Shown here one piece after another: positions 51,701-63,899 of a DNA stretch of 64,000 nucleotides; position 1 is the first letter of the stretch, and every line of letters begins with the position of its first letter. Source of the DNA: Aphelocoma coerulescens (lineage: Eukaryota; Chordata; Aves; Passeriformes; Corvidae); NCBI RefSeq assembly GCF_041296385.1, contig NC_091016.1, positions 18,141,497 to 18,205,496 on the forward strand. The letters run 5' to 3'. Both the position numbers and the translations under genes were made by a program. Below the pieces are notes generated by a model. That model had not been told where the DNA came from. It searched no databases and worked only from the letters and a program-made list of their open reading frames with translations.

Positions 51701-53465
51701 CTGTGCGACTGAGCTGCACCAAGTCGGGAGTGTCAGCTCCATCCATAATTTATGACGATCCTCCATAAATCTGTTCAGTTAACATAATGACACTGGCCAT
51801 GTGGGCACATTAACCAATTTTTCTCCTGACAGTTGTTGGAGCTGTAACAAAGAGCCACACTGAGTAGCCAGAAGCAAGATTTCTACTCTGAGTCACCTCT
51901 CTCTGAGAGTCTTTGGATACAGAAAGAGTTGGTATCTTGATGAAATTGCACGGCACTGGACAAAACAGTGTCACCAAAAGATGTCTACTCCATTCTGTGC
52001 ACATCTATTGAAACTAGTAAATGCCCTAGTTTTAGCTTGGCAGGAGTTCACAGTTTGTAAGAGGACATATCAAGATGGAATCTAGACACATTTTACATTG
52101 AATAATTTCCTCTTCTGTAACATTCAAGTACTTTGTGCATGAATCCACATATACAGCAACACGTCTGTTTTTTATCTACACTAAGTTTTTATCTAATCCT
52201 TGTGCTCATTGAAAACAACATCCACCCAAGCCCTATGGAGATCACAGAATCACCGAGGTTAAAGAAGACCTGAGACCATAGAGTCCAGCCTTTAAAAAAA
52301 CACCATCACATCAACTAGACCGTGGCACTAAGTGCCACATCCAGCCTTTCCTTAAACACCTCCAGGGACAGTGACTCCACCACCTCCCTGGGCAGTCCAT
52401 TCCAATGCCCAATCACCCCTCCAGTGAAGAAATTCCTCCTAACATTCAATCTAAACTTCCCCTGCTGAATCTTGAGATTATGCCCTCTCGTTTGTTGCCT
52501 GGGAGAAGAGGCCAATCCCGACCTGGCTACACTCTCCTTTCAGGAAGCTGTAGAGTGTGATAAGGTCACTCCTGAGCCTCCCCTTCTGCAGGACAACCAC
52601 CCGCAGCCCCCTCAGCTGCTCTTCAAAAGACTCATGCTCCAGTCCCTTCCCCAGTTCTATTGCCTTTTCCTGGACATGCTCCAGCACCTCCATGTCCTCC
52701 TAGCAGCGAGGGGCCCAGAACTGGACACAGCACTCGAGGTGCAGATATACAGATCCGTATGCATGAGAACACATGTTTACATACTGTCTTCCTGTACAAC
52801 CAGGTTTCTGCTGCCGACACACAACATAGGGTCTCTGAGCTCTTCCCTGCGCATTTATCAGTGCCCCCTAGGCACCCTGTGTGCACGCCCTGACCCCCAG
52901 CCCTGCGGAGCTGCTCACACCGTGCACAGTACGGGATACGAATACACGAGCCCTCCTTGCCCCCACGGGCGACAGCCGGGTCCGGAGCGCCGGGCAGCTC
53001 ACCCCTTCCCCAGGACAGGACGCTCCTTCCCCCGCACTGCCCCGACCCCCGCGGGCAGGGCGGGCTGTCACTGCGCCCCGCCCGGCTCCCGCTTCCCGCC
53101 CCGCCCGCCCGGCAGGTGCCGCCCGGGCGGGGCGGGGGGCCCAGCCCCGGCACCCCCGAGGGCAGCGGGGGTCGCACCCTCGGGACGGAGCTCCCCGCCC
53201 GCCGCTCGGGCCGGGGCCTCGCCCGGGAGGGGCGGCGGCAGCGGCGGCGGGGGGGTGGGGGGGGGGGCCGGGCCGGCCCGGTTGCCAGGGAGGAGGCGCG
53301 GGCTCCGGCCCCGCACAGCGCCCGCGGCGGGAGGGAGGGAGCGAATAAGGGAGGCGGGCGGACGGCGGGGCGCGGCGCGGGTGTCACGACGGGACGACGG
53401 GGCGGCGGGAGCGGGGGCACCGGTCCCTACTCACTCTCGTCAGGCAGCTGATCCAGCTCCGCCAT
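15629..53465 (-). CDS. LIN9: LIN9, MuvB/DREAM complex core subunit (15 coding exons)
   Basis: All 15 exons were placed by splice sites and reading phase. They sum to 1632 nt, a 543-residue protein (human about 542), with no frameshift or internal stop. LIN9 (homologue of fly Mip130/Aly and worm lin-9) scaffolds the nuclear MuvB core with LIN37, LIN52, LIN54 and RBBP4. MuvB joins p130/E2F4 in DREAM to repress cell-cycle genes in G0, and B-MYB/FOXM1 to activate G2/M genes. The protein has a basic N-terminal part; a DIRP domain at roughly residues 107-215 ([34 protein letters not shown]); a tudor-like stretch at about 227-272 ([20 protein letters not shown]); a conserved [10 protein letters not shown] segment; and helical, coiled-coil-prone sequence at 347-415 in the region known to pair with LIN52 for MYB binding. 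The start used is the ATG at 53463-53465; an in-frame ATG at 53511-53513 would add 16 residues. Confidence 0.97.
15735..17007 (-). other. LIN9: LIN9 intron 14
   Basis: AT-rich. The donor (GTATTAC) is weak, and a perfect 9-bp stem with a 3-base loop lies at 16972-16992, just downstream of it. No other element recognised. Confidence 0.7.
17008..17105 (-). CDS. LIN9: LIN9 coding exon 14
   Basis: Residues 477-508 plus two bases. Acceptor TTCTCCTACAG, donor CAG/GTATTA. It encodes [20 protein letters not shown], which is nearly identical to the mammalian protein. Confidence 0.96.
17225..17407 (-). CDS. LIN9: LIN9 coding exon 13
   Basis: Residues 416-476, the longest coding exon (183 nt, phase 0 to 0). 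Acceptor CTGCAG, donor AAG/GTAAAA. It encodes [19 protein letters not shown] and [17 protein letters not shown]. Confidence 0.96.
17732..17857 (-). CDS. LIN9: LIN9 coding exon 12
   Basis: Residues 374-415, 126 nt, phase 0 to 0. Acceptor TTTTCCACAG, donor GAG/GTAAGA. The sequence [20 protein letters not shown] has the heptad pattern of the helical region that with LIN52 forms the MYB-binding surface. Confidence 0.96.
17858..21146 (-). other. LIN9: LIN9 intron 11
   Basis: About 3.3 kb of AT-rich intron. No gene, recognisable mobile element or clear regulatory site seen. Confidence 0.6.
21147..21227 (-). CDS. LIN9: LIN9 coding exon 11
   Basis: Residues 347-373, 81 nt, phase 0 to 0. Acceptor TTTTAG, donor CTG/GTGAGA. 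It encodes [20 protein letters not shown], the start of the helical region. Confidence 0.96.
21228..26003 (-). other. LIN9: LIN9 intron 10
   Basis: 4.8 kb, mostly AT-rich. No recognisable repeat copy. The part around 23820-24000 keeps several CpGs in otherwise CpG-poor sequence and is a candidate conserved block. An 18-bp unit containing AGTTATGCTATCTATA is repeated twice at about 25526-25561. Confidence 0.55.
26004..26105 (-). CDS. LIN9: LIN9 coding exon 10
   Basis: Residues 313-346, 102 nt, phase 0 to 0. Acceptor TTTATAG, donor GTG/GTAAGT. It encodes [20 protein letters not shown] and FPVEFLIQV. Confidence 0.96.
26279..26398 (-). CDS. LIN9: LIN9 coding exon 9
   Basis: Residues 273-312, 120 nt, phase 0 to 0. 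Acceptor TGTCTGGCAG, donor ACA/GTAAGT. It encodes the highly conserved [20 protein letters not shown] and FFMTPPRL. Confidence 0.97.
27365..27498 (-). CDS. LIN9: LIN9 coding exon 8
   Basis: Completes residue 228 and runs to 272 (134 nt). Acceptor TTTTTTTAAG, donor CTT/GTAAGT. It encodes [20 protein letters not shown], the tudor-like region after the DIRP domain. Confidence 0.97.
28595..28752 (-). CDS. LIN9: LIN9 coding exon 7
   Basis: Residues 175-227 plus one base (158 nt). Acceptor ATTGTAG, donor CAG/GTAATT. It encodes [20 protein letters not shown] and the end of the DIRP domain. Confidence 0.97.
32160..32310 (+). repeat. CR1 LINE, short decayed 3' end
   Basis: Shows AGGTTGGATGGGG, GACAAGGTTCCCTGC and GGTCTCTTCCAACCCAAACC followed by ATTCTAAGA, the CR1 tail in + orientation (antisense to LIN9). 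It is internally rearranged and truncated. Confidence 0.75.
32703..32990 (-). repeat. CR1 LINE fragment
   Basis: Reads CAGGGTGGTTGAGTTTGGAA, GGACCTCTGAAGG, CCAGGACCATGTCCAGA, then AAGGATGGAGATTCTACCAC: a CR1 3' region in reverse orientation, so the element runs on the - strand like LIN9. Diverged, non-coding. Confidence 0.85.
33597..33722 (-). CDS. LIN9: LIN9 coding exon 6
   Basis: Completes residue 133 and runs to 174 plus two bases (126 nt). Acceptor TTTCAACAG, donor GAG/GTAATT. It encodes [20 protein letters not shown] and [18 protein letters not shown], the middle of the DIRP domain. Confidence 0.97.
35467..36506 (+). mobile_element. Solo LTR of an avian endogenous retrovirus
   Basis: This roughly 1-kb block matches a long-terminal-repeat type I recall from bird genomes. 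It begins TGTTTT and ends CCACCACA (TG...CA). Landmarks in order are AAGGTTTTGGCAGAGG, CTGCTGGAAGCTTCTCC, a central array of GGAGCAG-containing units (35824-36120), GGTGTTTTTAAGATTTGGTT, an AATAAA at 36332-36337, and a GGTCAACCCACCACA end. No internal retroviral genes flank it, so it is a solo LTR left by recombination. I see no clear target-site duplication, and the ends are approximate. It lies in LIN9 intron 5, antisense to the host gene. The family name is not assigned. Confidence 0.85.
35824..36120 (+). repeat. Degenerate tandem array inside the LTR
   Basis: Seven imperfect units starting near 35824, 35877, 35924, 35974, 36022, 36065 and 36111 (spacing 43-53 bp). Most contain a CCCATGGG-like core, then a GCCCA(C/T)(A/G)CTGGAGCAG-like segment. 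It gives artefactual long open frames on the opposite strand. Confidence 0.75.
36731..36743 (+). repeat. Poly(G) run of 13
   Basis: Thirteen consecutive G shortly after a T-rich stretch in LIN9 intron 5. A likely site of length variation and sequencing error. Confidence 0.85.
37739..37872 (-). CDS. LIN9: LIN9 coding exon 5
   Basis: Residues 89-132 plus two bases (134 nt). Acceptor TACATAG, donor AA/GTATGT. It encodes [20 protein letters not shown], the beginning of the DIRP domain. Confidence 0.97.
37873..39746 (-). other. LIN9: LIN9 intron 4
   Basis: 1.9 kb of AT-rich intron. No gene or recognisable repeat. Confidence 0.6.
39747..39851 (-). CDS. LIN9: LIN9 coding exon 4
   Basis: Residues 54-88, 105 nt, phase 0 to 0. 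Acceptor TTTCTTACAG, donor CAG/GTACCT. It encodes [20 protein letters not shown] and the basic [14 protein letters not shown]. Confidence 0.97.
39852..42560 (-). other. LIN9: LIN9 intron 3
   Basis: 2.7 kb. A 139-codon + strand open frame at 41278-41697 has no recognisable domain and is most likely chance. No known repeat seen. Confidence 0.6.
42561..42655 (-). CDS. LIN9: LIN9 coding exon 3
   Basis: Completes residue 22 and runs to 53 (95 nt). Acceptor TTCACAACAG, donor ATG/GTAAGA. It encodes [20 protein letters not shown] and [12 protein letters not shown]. Confidence 0.95.
43677..43709 (-). CDS. LIN9: LIN9 coding exon 2 (33-bp microexon)
   Basis: Only 33 nt: acceptor CTATTGTAG, donor AAG/GTAAGA. 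Joined to exon 1 it gives [11 protein letters not shown], matching the mammalian N-terminus. It falls below usual gene-finder size limits. Confidence 0.94.
44207..44221 (-). promoter_or_regulatory. Candidate CTCF site
   Basis: On the - strand TACCACCAGGGGGCAA matches the CCAC(C/T)AGGGGGCA core of the vertebrate CTCF consensus. This is a motif match only. Confidence 0.4.
51611..51800. promoter_or_regulatory. Candidate conserved non-coding / enhancer-like block
   Basis: A non-repetitive stretch in LIN9 intron 1 that keeps several CpGs amid CpG-poor intron. It combines homeodomain-type cores (CTAATTATTAATTA; CCATAATTTATGACG) with GC-richer segments. This composition is typical of conserved regulatory blocks, but conservation cannot be tested here. 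Confidence 0.3.
52237..52745 (-). repeat. CR1 LINE with remnant of reverse-transcriptase ORF end
   Basis: The element runs on the - strand, with its 3' end (CACAGAATCAC on +) at the left. Two - strand open stretches, 52693-52478 and 52515-52315, encode the characteristic CR1 ORF2 C-terminus (for example [20 protein letters not shown], then [20 protein letters not shown]). They lie in different frames, so a frameshift has broken the ORF near 52480-52515. 5'-truncated and inactive. Confidence 0.92.
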
Positions 53466-53720
53466 CTTGAACGAGCCGCGCCGCTTTTTCAAAGGCTGCC
53501 TGGCGCGGGGCATTCTGGGGGAGGAGACGGGCGCGGGCGCGCGCGCGGGGCGGGGCCTCCCCCCGCGCGCCGTGAGGGGCCGGGCGGCGGGGCTGGCGCG
53601 GCGCTGCCGGGGGCAGGAACGGGAACGGGGCAGGAACGGGAACGGCGCCGTCACGGGAACCCAGCGCTGCCGCGGGGCCGCCCGCAGCCTGGCGGGACCG
53701 CACAGCCACAGTTAAAGAGC
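52930..53720 (-). promoter_or_regulatory. LIN9: LIN9 CpG island and promoter
   Basis: GC-rich, CpG-dense block spanning the start of intron 1, exon 1 and the upstream region. No TATA box is seen, as usual for a housekeeping cell-cycle gene. On the - strand CCCAGAATGC lies at 53510-53519 (resembling half of the ZNF143/THAP11-type promoter motif) and TTTGAA at 53488-53493 (matching the CHR element). The start site is probably between about 53520 and 53620. Confidence 0.75.
53435..53465 (-). CDS. LIN9: LIN9 coding exon 1
   Basis: 31 nt encoding [10 protein letters not shown] and the first base of Ser11, then donor GTGAGT. The ATG at 53463-53465 has a strong context (A at -3, G at +4). The frame stays open upstream through LKKRRGSFK to another ATG at 53511-53513. 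Confidence 0.95.
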
Positions 53721-53732
53721 TGGAGTGGACAT

Positions 53733-54165
53733 CATACTTGTTCCAGTCTCGTTCCAATTCCCTGCCACTGGCCGGGGCACCTTCCACTAGCCCGGGTTGC
53801 TCAGCCCCCATCCAAACTGGCTTTGAACGCCTCCAGGGCTGGGCTAGCCACAGCTGCTCTGGCCAATCCGTCCCAGTGTCTCACCACCCTCCCAGTAAAG
53901 ACTTTGTTCCTAATATCTAACCTAATTTCCCCCTCTTTCAGTTTGTACCCATTACTCCTTGTCCCATCACTACTACAGTTCCTGACAGAGTCCCTCTCCG
54001 GCTTCCTTACAGCTCCCCTTCAGGTGCTAGAAGGTTGCTATGAGGTCTCCAGGCCTGAAGAGCCCCAACTTTCTCAGCCTGTCATCGTAGGGTAGGTGCT
54101 CCAGTCCTCTTATCACTGCCACGATCCTCCTCTGGACTTGCCCCAACAGTTCCCTGTCCTTATGA
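53733..54165 (-). repeat. CR1 LINE, 3' end fragment
   Basis: Reverse-oriented CR1 tail: CCTTCCACTAGCCCGGGTTG, CCATCCAAACTGGC, ACCACCCTCCCAGTAAAG, TTGTACCCATTACTCCTTGT and AGGTCTCCAGGCCTGAAGAG. It abuts the upstream edge of the LIN9 CpG island. Its extreme 3' end appears lost or diverged at the left edge. Confidence 0.92.
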
Positions 54166-57100
54166 TGTGGGATGAGGGGGAATGGGTGACTGGCAATTCA
54201 GGGTGGGGGGAAGGGGTGGAAGTGCTGGCTGGCACAAAGGGCCACCCCAAAGTAGCTGTGCTAGCTTGGAGTCTTTAAACAATCCCATTATATTATATCC
54301 ATCCTCCTTCATTAAATAACAGCCTTTTGCTAAACTGTGCCTATTTTCCCTGTCGTCGCTTTTGATAAACGACTGCAAAGGTGAGGCTTCAGGAGGAGTA
54401 AGGGATCACAACAATCCCACCACAGCCAGCCCTGGCCCTGCTGTTACGGTCCATGGCACTCCTCCCAGGAGGCAGCTGAAATGCTCACCGAGCCCAAGGC
54501 CTGAAGGTCAAGGTCTCACTTGTTCTCACCCAGTGCCAGGGAAAGCCGACAAACCCCTGACAGTGGGTGGCTGTTGCCTAACAAGCTCCTTGTCTTGTCC
54601 TGCCCTCCACCATCTCAGCCCTGAAAGCTTTCTTCAAGCAGCGGCAGTGGGTTTTTTGGTGTAGTTTTCTTAGATCTCTGGACCACAGTGAATTTTAAAG
54701 CTTCTGCATCAAGAACTGTAAGCATGGAGATATTATCATGAACCACAAGCACATTAATTGCTCATGGACCAGACTCTTTACGTAGGTTTGGCTTTGATAA
54801 CAGTATCTACTACTACTTATACCAAACAAAATTCCTTTTTTATATATATAAATAAATATGAAATTGCACATTGAGCTTCAAAATAAATAAACAGTGTATT
54901 TTAGTCAAGGCTACGTTTGTGTCACATCTTAAACATATTGCCAAGAGCACAGTGCACAGTAATGCAAAATGGATGCTATGCCTGGTTGCATGCTACTCTT
55001 TGAAAGCACCTAGGTGAAACCAAAGATTCTACAAAATACAGAATATGCATATCCTGGGCGGAATAGAGTTTGTGTTCTTAATTTGCTAATGAACTCAGAC
55101 GACTAGGCACTCTGGCAGGTTGAGAGGGGCAGGATATAGGTCATGTTATTAAACAATTTTAAATACATAAATAAATAAAATCAATGCTGCCCTTGTGTTC
55201 AAGGGGAAAAAAGCCAGTTTCTAAGTGAAGAAACAAACGGAGTGAAATGCTTTAGAAATTCCCCCCAGGGCTTTCTATGTACATTGTAGCAGAGCTAAAA
55301 AAAAAGAAAAAGAAAAAAAAAAAAAGAAAAAAAAAAAAAAAGAAAAAAAAGAAAATACAAAGCCTAGCTTGCACTTCCAGCCCCCTTTTCAGGTCATTTT
55401 AAAAGGCTATTTAAACAGCCTTCCCTCCCCATAGCCCCCAGAGGGCCTAAGACACTTCAGTCAGAGCTTTCCATACTGCACAGCTCCAAAGAAAGCTGCT
55501 ACGGTAGACAAATATAAAGCACTGTAGGCACAACTAAAGAAACTAATAACAAAACACAACTAAACAGTAATCTGTGCTATTTCAAACACCAACTTCTCCC
55601 CCTCCCCCCCAAACATTAAACCCTGCACAGTTTTCCCCTTTTAATAAAACACCTCCACCACCCAAAAGGCCTGACATGGACCAGGCCTTCCAGGCCCAGT
55701 TAAACAACATGTTAATGACACTAATATTTCTCTGTATTTCAGCTACACTCCCCTTGTTCCAAGGGCTGTATGTTAGTGCTCAGCTAAGACTGGCGACACT
55801 GAGACTTCCACAGTTGACAGAAGACACTGATCACCAGTGAGGTTTTTGCTGCTGTGCTTTGTAAACCTTGTCATCAGGTCTGGCTGCACTGAAAGCAGCG
55901 TTGCCCAGAGCGACTCTGACGCTACAGCTTTCCCTGAGCAAGGGCTTTGCAGGGGAGGGATGAGAAGTTTTCTACAACACGATCACATTTCACAACAGCC
56001 CTCAAGAGTGAATTTCTACAAGGGAAAGAGGAAGAAGGAATCAAAGAAACTCAATGCCTTTCAGGGAGTCTTTGTAAACTGTGATAAAACTAGATGAAAA
56101 GGTAAGAGAGATTTGCCCCCTCCCAAATGCCTGTTGCCAATCATCTCACAAATTAACAGGTGTGAAGGAAGAATTCAGCTCCCAACAGCATGATGATGAT
56201 TATTCCTTCATTTCATTCCAACAGCTGCATTTGGAAAATATTTAACAGAAGCCAGTAGCACTCACTGTTTTGAAAGGGTAACAATCAACACTTATTACGA
56301 TTCCTGGATAAAGGATCTTTTACATCTTGGCCTTCAATGAATGCTGCAGTATCTCTGTGTTCTGGTTTTTCGTTTGTCCTGTGCTTGCTGTTTCCAAGTC
56401 ACACAAACATGACCCCCACTGGACAAACCCCAGCCAGGGCCATTTGTCAGTGTGCACACAAATACACAACATTTTCAGTGCATCCCTTTACCATTCTGGC
56501 AAATTTGCAGTTTGCACTTGGGCAACACGGAAATGACACAACTCTTCTGACAGACAGGCAGGGTGACTGAAAACATCCGTGCTCGCTGCCAACAACGTGC
56601 CCTAGATGCTGCTGACTCACCTGCCTGACACGGCTGGAGGGAGGTCCCTAAACTGGCTGCACTGCTGCCATTTGCTCTCACCAGGGTCACGTTAGGCAAC
56701 TGCTCCTAATGGTGTGTGCCAAAATGCTGCAGAGAGCGCTTCCATGCTCCCATTGCTGCTCAGTTGCTGCAGATGATATTAAGAAATGGGCTACACCACC
56801 TACTGACCGATGCATTCAGAGTCCTGTCAGCATGGAGCAGGTAGTGCTGCGTCCAGGGGGCGGGAGACAGCTACGCTGTCATTTTCTCATCTCCCCTAAC
56901 CAGGCCCTGGCAGTAGGAAGAAAAGCACAGAGAGCTGGCAGAAGAGTGTGCTCTTTAGTCACTGAAGCACCCTCTTGTGAAGTCTGAGTCCTGCTGCATT
57001 AATCACATTATGAAATTAGACTTTGTAACGAGGGGGCAAGGGAAGCAGTAGTTTCCCCTTTGAGCTGTTGGGAAGTCATTCCTTCTTCTCACCTTGCCTG

Positions 57101-59700
57101 TCCCTGTGTATCTCACTTCTGAGGAAGTGACCTGCAAGGCCCACAGGCCCACAAGCTACCTTCACACCAGAACAAATGAAAATCATCACAGCAACGTGGC
57201 TGGGACCTACATCTGCATTTCTTCTCATAGGTGCCACCTCATCTCCAAAATGACTATTTCTGGAGAAGCAGCCTGGCATTAACTTGAAAGTCAAAGCACA
57301 CACAAGCACACATCTTGTTCAGATACATGTACTCCACAACAGTGGAAACTATTTTTATGGGCATAACAGGAGCCGAAGTATAATGGACTAAGTTAGGGGC
57401 CTCAACACGTACATAAAAGCAATTCGGGCAAAACACTAAGTGGGATATAAATTGGCTACAGTAACATTTCAGCAGACAATTACATCATTATATTCCCAAA
57501 ATTCACAGACTGAGGTCTGTAAGAGTCTTCCAGAAAGCAAGCTGAAGCAGAGACCTCAGTAGTTACAAACACTACAGGCCTCATTTAAGAACAGGAGTAC
57601 AATTATTTATGGTACTGAGAAACTTTGATGTGTCCAGAGGTCTTTTTTGTATAGAAATTATTTGTTTGGGGGTTCCTCCCTCCCTGCCTTTCCTCTGATT
57701 AGAAACTGAAAGGGGACAGGGGCAGAATGTCATCATTTTATGGCCTAAATACTAGGTTGGTTGTGCTCTAATACTTGTGCTCTAATTTTTTTTCTCAGCC
57801 ACTTCTTTCCTGCATGAACTCAGGCAAGTCACTAAGAATTTACACTGACTGCCAACCAGTAAGCCTAGGCTGGCTTCCTTCAGTTAACTGCATGGACTGT
57901 CTTAATGTTTGTGAGCCGTTGTACAACAGGGCCTGCAGCCATGCTAAATAAAGATAAAATGGTTAAATATTTATAAATTGCTGCTTTTGGTAGTTTAACA
58001 TTTAGATCAGAAGCCATTCCTCAACATGCCCCCCCTGAAAAAAGCAGAGGATGTCATGGGACCTAATGTCTTGACAACTCATTCCATTCAAGTGCTTTTG
58101 ACAGAAATGGGGCTACCTATTCATCCAGCTCTGCTGTGTGCTCGTATTCCCAAAGCAGTGCCTTCAGTGCTTGTCACCGTGCTGCTCTTCCCAGCCTGGC
58201 CCCAGGGAGAGGCTGTCCATCCGCTGGCTCTGGCAGCACCAGTGCCCGCTTCCAGGAGAGCGGATCTGCTCCACGGTCAGACAAGCTGGCAGCAGAAGCA
58301 GTGCCTGAATTCACATCAGATTTCACAGCAGGACGGTCATAGGGCTCTCCTACAGCCCCCAAAGGGCACCTGCTGCCTCTTCAAAAAGACCTGTATCTTT
58401 TCCTGCCATATTTGTGAGGTTAGGGACAGCTTGGGATGTACGTGCTTGTGCTGCAATTATAACTGAGCACTACATACACAGCACAAAGCACTCCTGCTGC
58501 TGCTTGGGTTGGAGCAACAGGGAACTTTCAGCCACCTCTAGTACAGGCAACAGAGGGAGCATCAAAATCAGCTGCCTTCTACTCCTGGTCCCAAACGGAA
58601 CTGTTAACTGCCTCTTTTGAGGGGGAAAAATAATTATCTATCTCATAACTAAATTGAACAAGTTCTCACGTTCTCTTTCAGAGACTGACAAGATCATACT
58701 TAAGAGCCTGACCAAAAGGGTTTTTTGGAAGCAAAACAATGATTAGCCACTGGTTAAGCTACTTAAGAGGCAGAAGACAGGCCACTCTCCTTACTTCCTC
58801 TTAAAATCCATTATCACCAACCTCAATCAGTTTTTTCTGTTGAGCTGTCCTCAAGCCATACAACTTACCCAGTGCTTCCACATTTCCTTCTCTCCCTGAC
58901 AGCAGCTTTGTTTTCCATCTATCACTCTTCATCCTCCTCTCCTTCAAGGGTCCTGGAAAGACCTGCACCATTAGCAACCACTTTGGCTTCAAACTCCTTT
59001 TACAACAGGCCCTGGGACACAACAACATTTTAGGAAACAGGTCTGCTGTTTCCACACAGGCTGCTAGAGAGTGAAGCCAGAACCATCAGAATGGGCTTGA
59101 ACTGTCCCTTTCTTGGGAATTAGCCATCACTTTTCCTAAAGCCTCAGGGAAATCAGTAATTTTTGAAGAGAACGATCTGATGTTGTTCTACGGTTAAGTG
59201 CTCCCATACTGCTCAATGACTGACTGAAAGGGAGAAGTAACAAGCATCATGAAACATTGAAATTATCAGTTTGTATTGCTGTTTTGAGACAGGGATTTCA
59301 AGACCACCGACAGTGTAGCAACAGACCTCACCCCAGGTCTTGATGAATGAAGCTTGAGCCCAAACTCAACTTAGAGCTTTGTTAGGATGTGAGTCTACAA
59401 CAACCAACTTACATCATGCTGAAGGTAGGTATTTAAAGGAGGTTTATTTGGGCTAATACTAAATTCAAACAGCCACAAGCTCATTTTCCATGTTTACCAC
59501 AGCAACTGTTGACAGATGAAGTCTCAGTGGAAAGTCCAAATTTTAATTTCACCATAACTTCCTGAAACATGACTACAGATTTCAATATTTGGCATTTGAT
59601 CTTCAAGAGAGATACCATGTTTAAGAATATTCTACCAAATACATTTAAATTATGACTCAAAACCAAAACAATTTGGAAGTTTTGAAACATAAAGCTGTTA
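54166..59700. other. Intergenic sequence between LIN9 and PARP1
   Basis: 5.5 kb without a supported gene. It contains an A-rich tract at 55297-55357 and AT-rich simple sequence near 54840 and 55165. Open frames of up to about 146 codons (58026-58466) show no known domain and no coding-like neighbours. Confidence 0.6.
55297..55357 (+). repeat. A-rich tract
   Basis: About 60 bp of A runs broken only by single G, a purine-only stretch. No element body that would make it a retroposon tail is recognised immediately upstream. Confidence 0.85.
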
Positions 59701-59714
59701 GTATGAAATTAGCT

Positions 59715-59759
59715 TTTATTCTTTTTTACCTCAAAATAAATGCACATTTATTGTTTATT
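59715..59759 (-). terminator. PARP1: Candidate PARP1 poly(A) signal cluster
   Basis: On the - strand AATAAA occurs three times, at 59754-59759, 59747-59752 and 59715-59720, about 415-455 bases after the PARP1 stop. Hexamers alone do not prove use. Confidence 0.5.
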
Positions 59760-60171
59760 CAAGTGAAAACTGAAAAAGAGTTTCTTAAACAAGGGGGGAC
59801 CTTAACAGAGCAAGTATCAAAAACATGCTCAAGTTTCTTCTCCTGCTCTTGCCCAGCTCTGTCTGGCTAAGAACACCAGATTATTTTTTTTCTTTCTTGT
59901 CAGTTTGGTCAATTAAAAGAAACACTTAAAGCACCAGAATTAGAAGCGGTATAAAACAAAACCAGGTACTCGTTCTCATCAGAATTCAGGTCCATGTATT
60001 GCCACACTTTTATATAAAAACTTTCACTAAGTGTTGTACTAAATAGGATTTAGTAATCTCTTCTGCAGTTTAGCTCTTGATATCTTGGTAAGAGAAGTCA
60101 ATGCATAAGCATGTCAGAAGTCAAAGCTATAGTGTAACTACAGTATAACTAACAGGGCTTCTAAATACTGT
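59754..60171 (-). other. PARP1: Probable PARP1 3' UTR
   Basis: AT-rich sequence from the stop codon to the first AATAAA of the cluster. The distal limit is inferred. Confidence 0.5.

Positions 60172-63899
<3,728 letters not shown>

Larger units (their letters stand above)
43710..53434 (-). other. LIN9: LIN9 intron 1 (9.7 kb)
   Basis: The largest intron. It holds a CTCF-like site at 44207-44221, a CA repeat at about 46570, a CpG-retaining candidate regulatory block at 51611-51800, a frameshifted CR1 copy at 52237-52745, and the inner half of the CpG island with a G-rich tract at 53248-53267. No gene is supported. Confidence 0.65.

Noticed and set aside
52472..53470. 332-codon + strand frame and several others over the LIN9 CpG island
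   Set aside because: Part is antisense CR1 and the rest low-complexity GC-rich translation. No domain is present.
56863..56880. Possible CTCF site (CCAGGGGGCGGG)
   Set aside because: The core AGGGGGC is present but the flanking CCAC/CCAG part of the consensus is missing.
58026..58466. 146-codon + strand frame between LIN9 and PARP1
   Set aside because: No known domain and no sign of flanking exons. It was considered as a possible extra gene because human has none annotated there that I recall.
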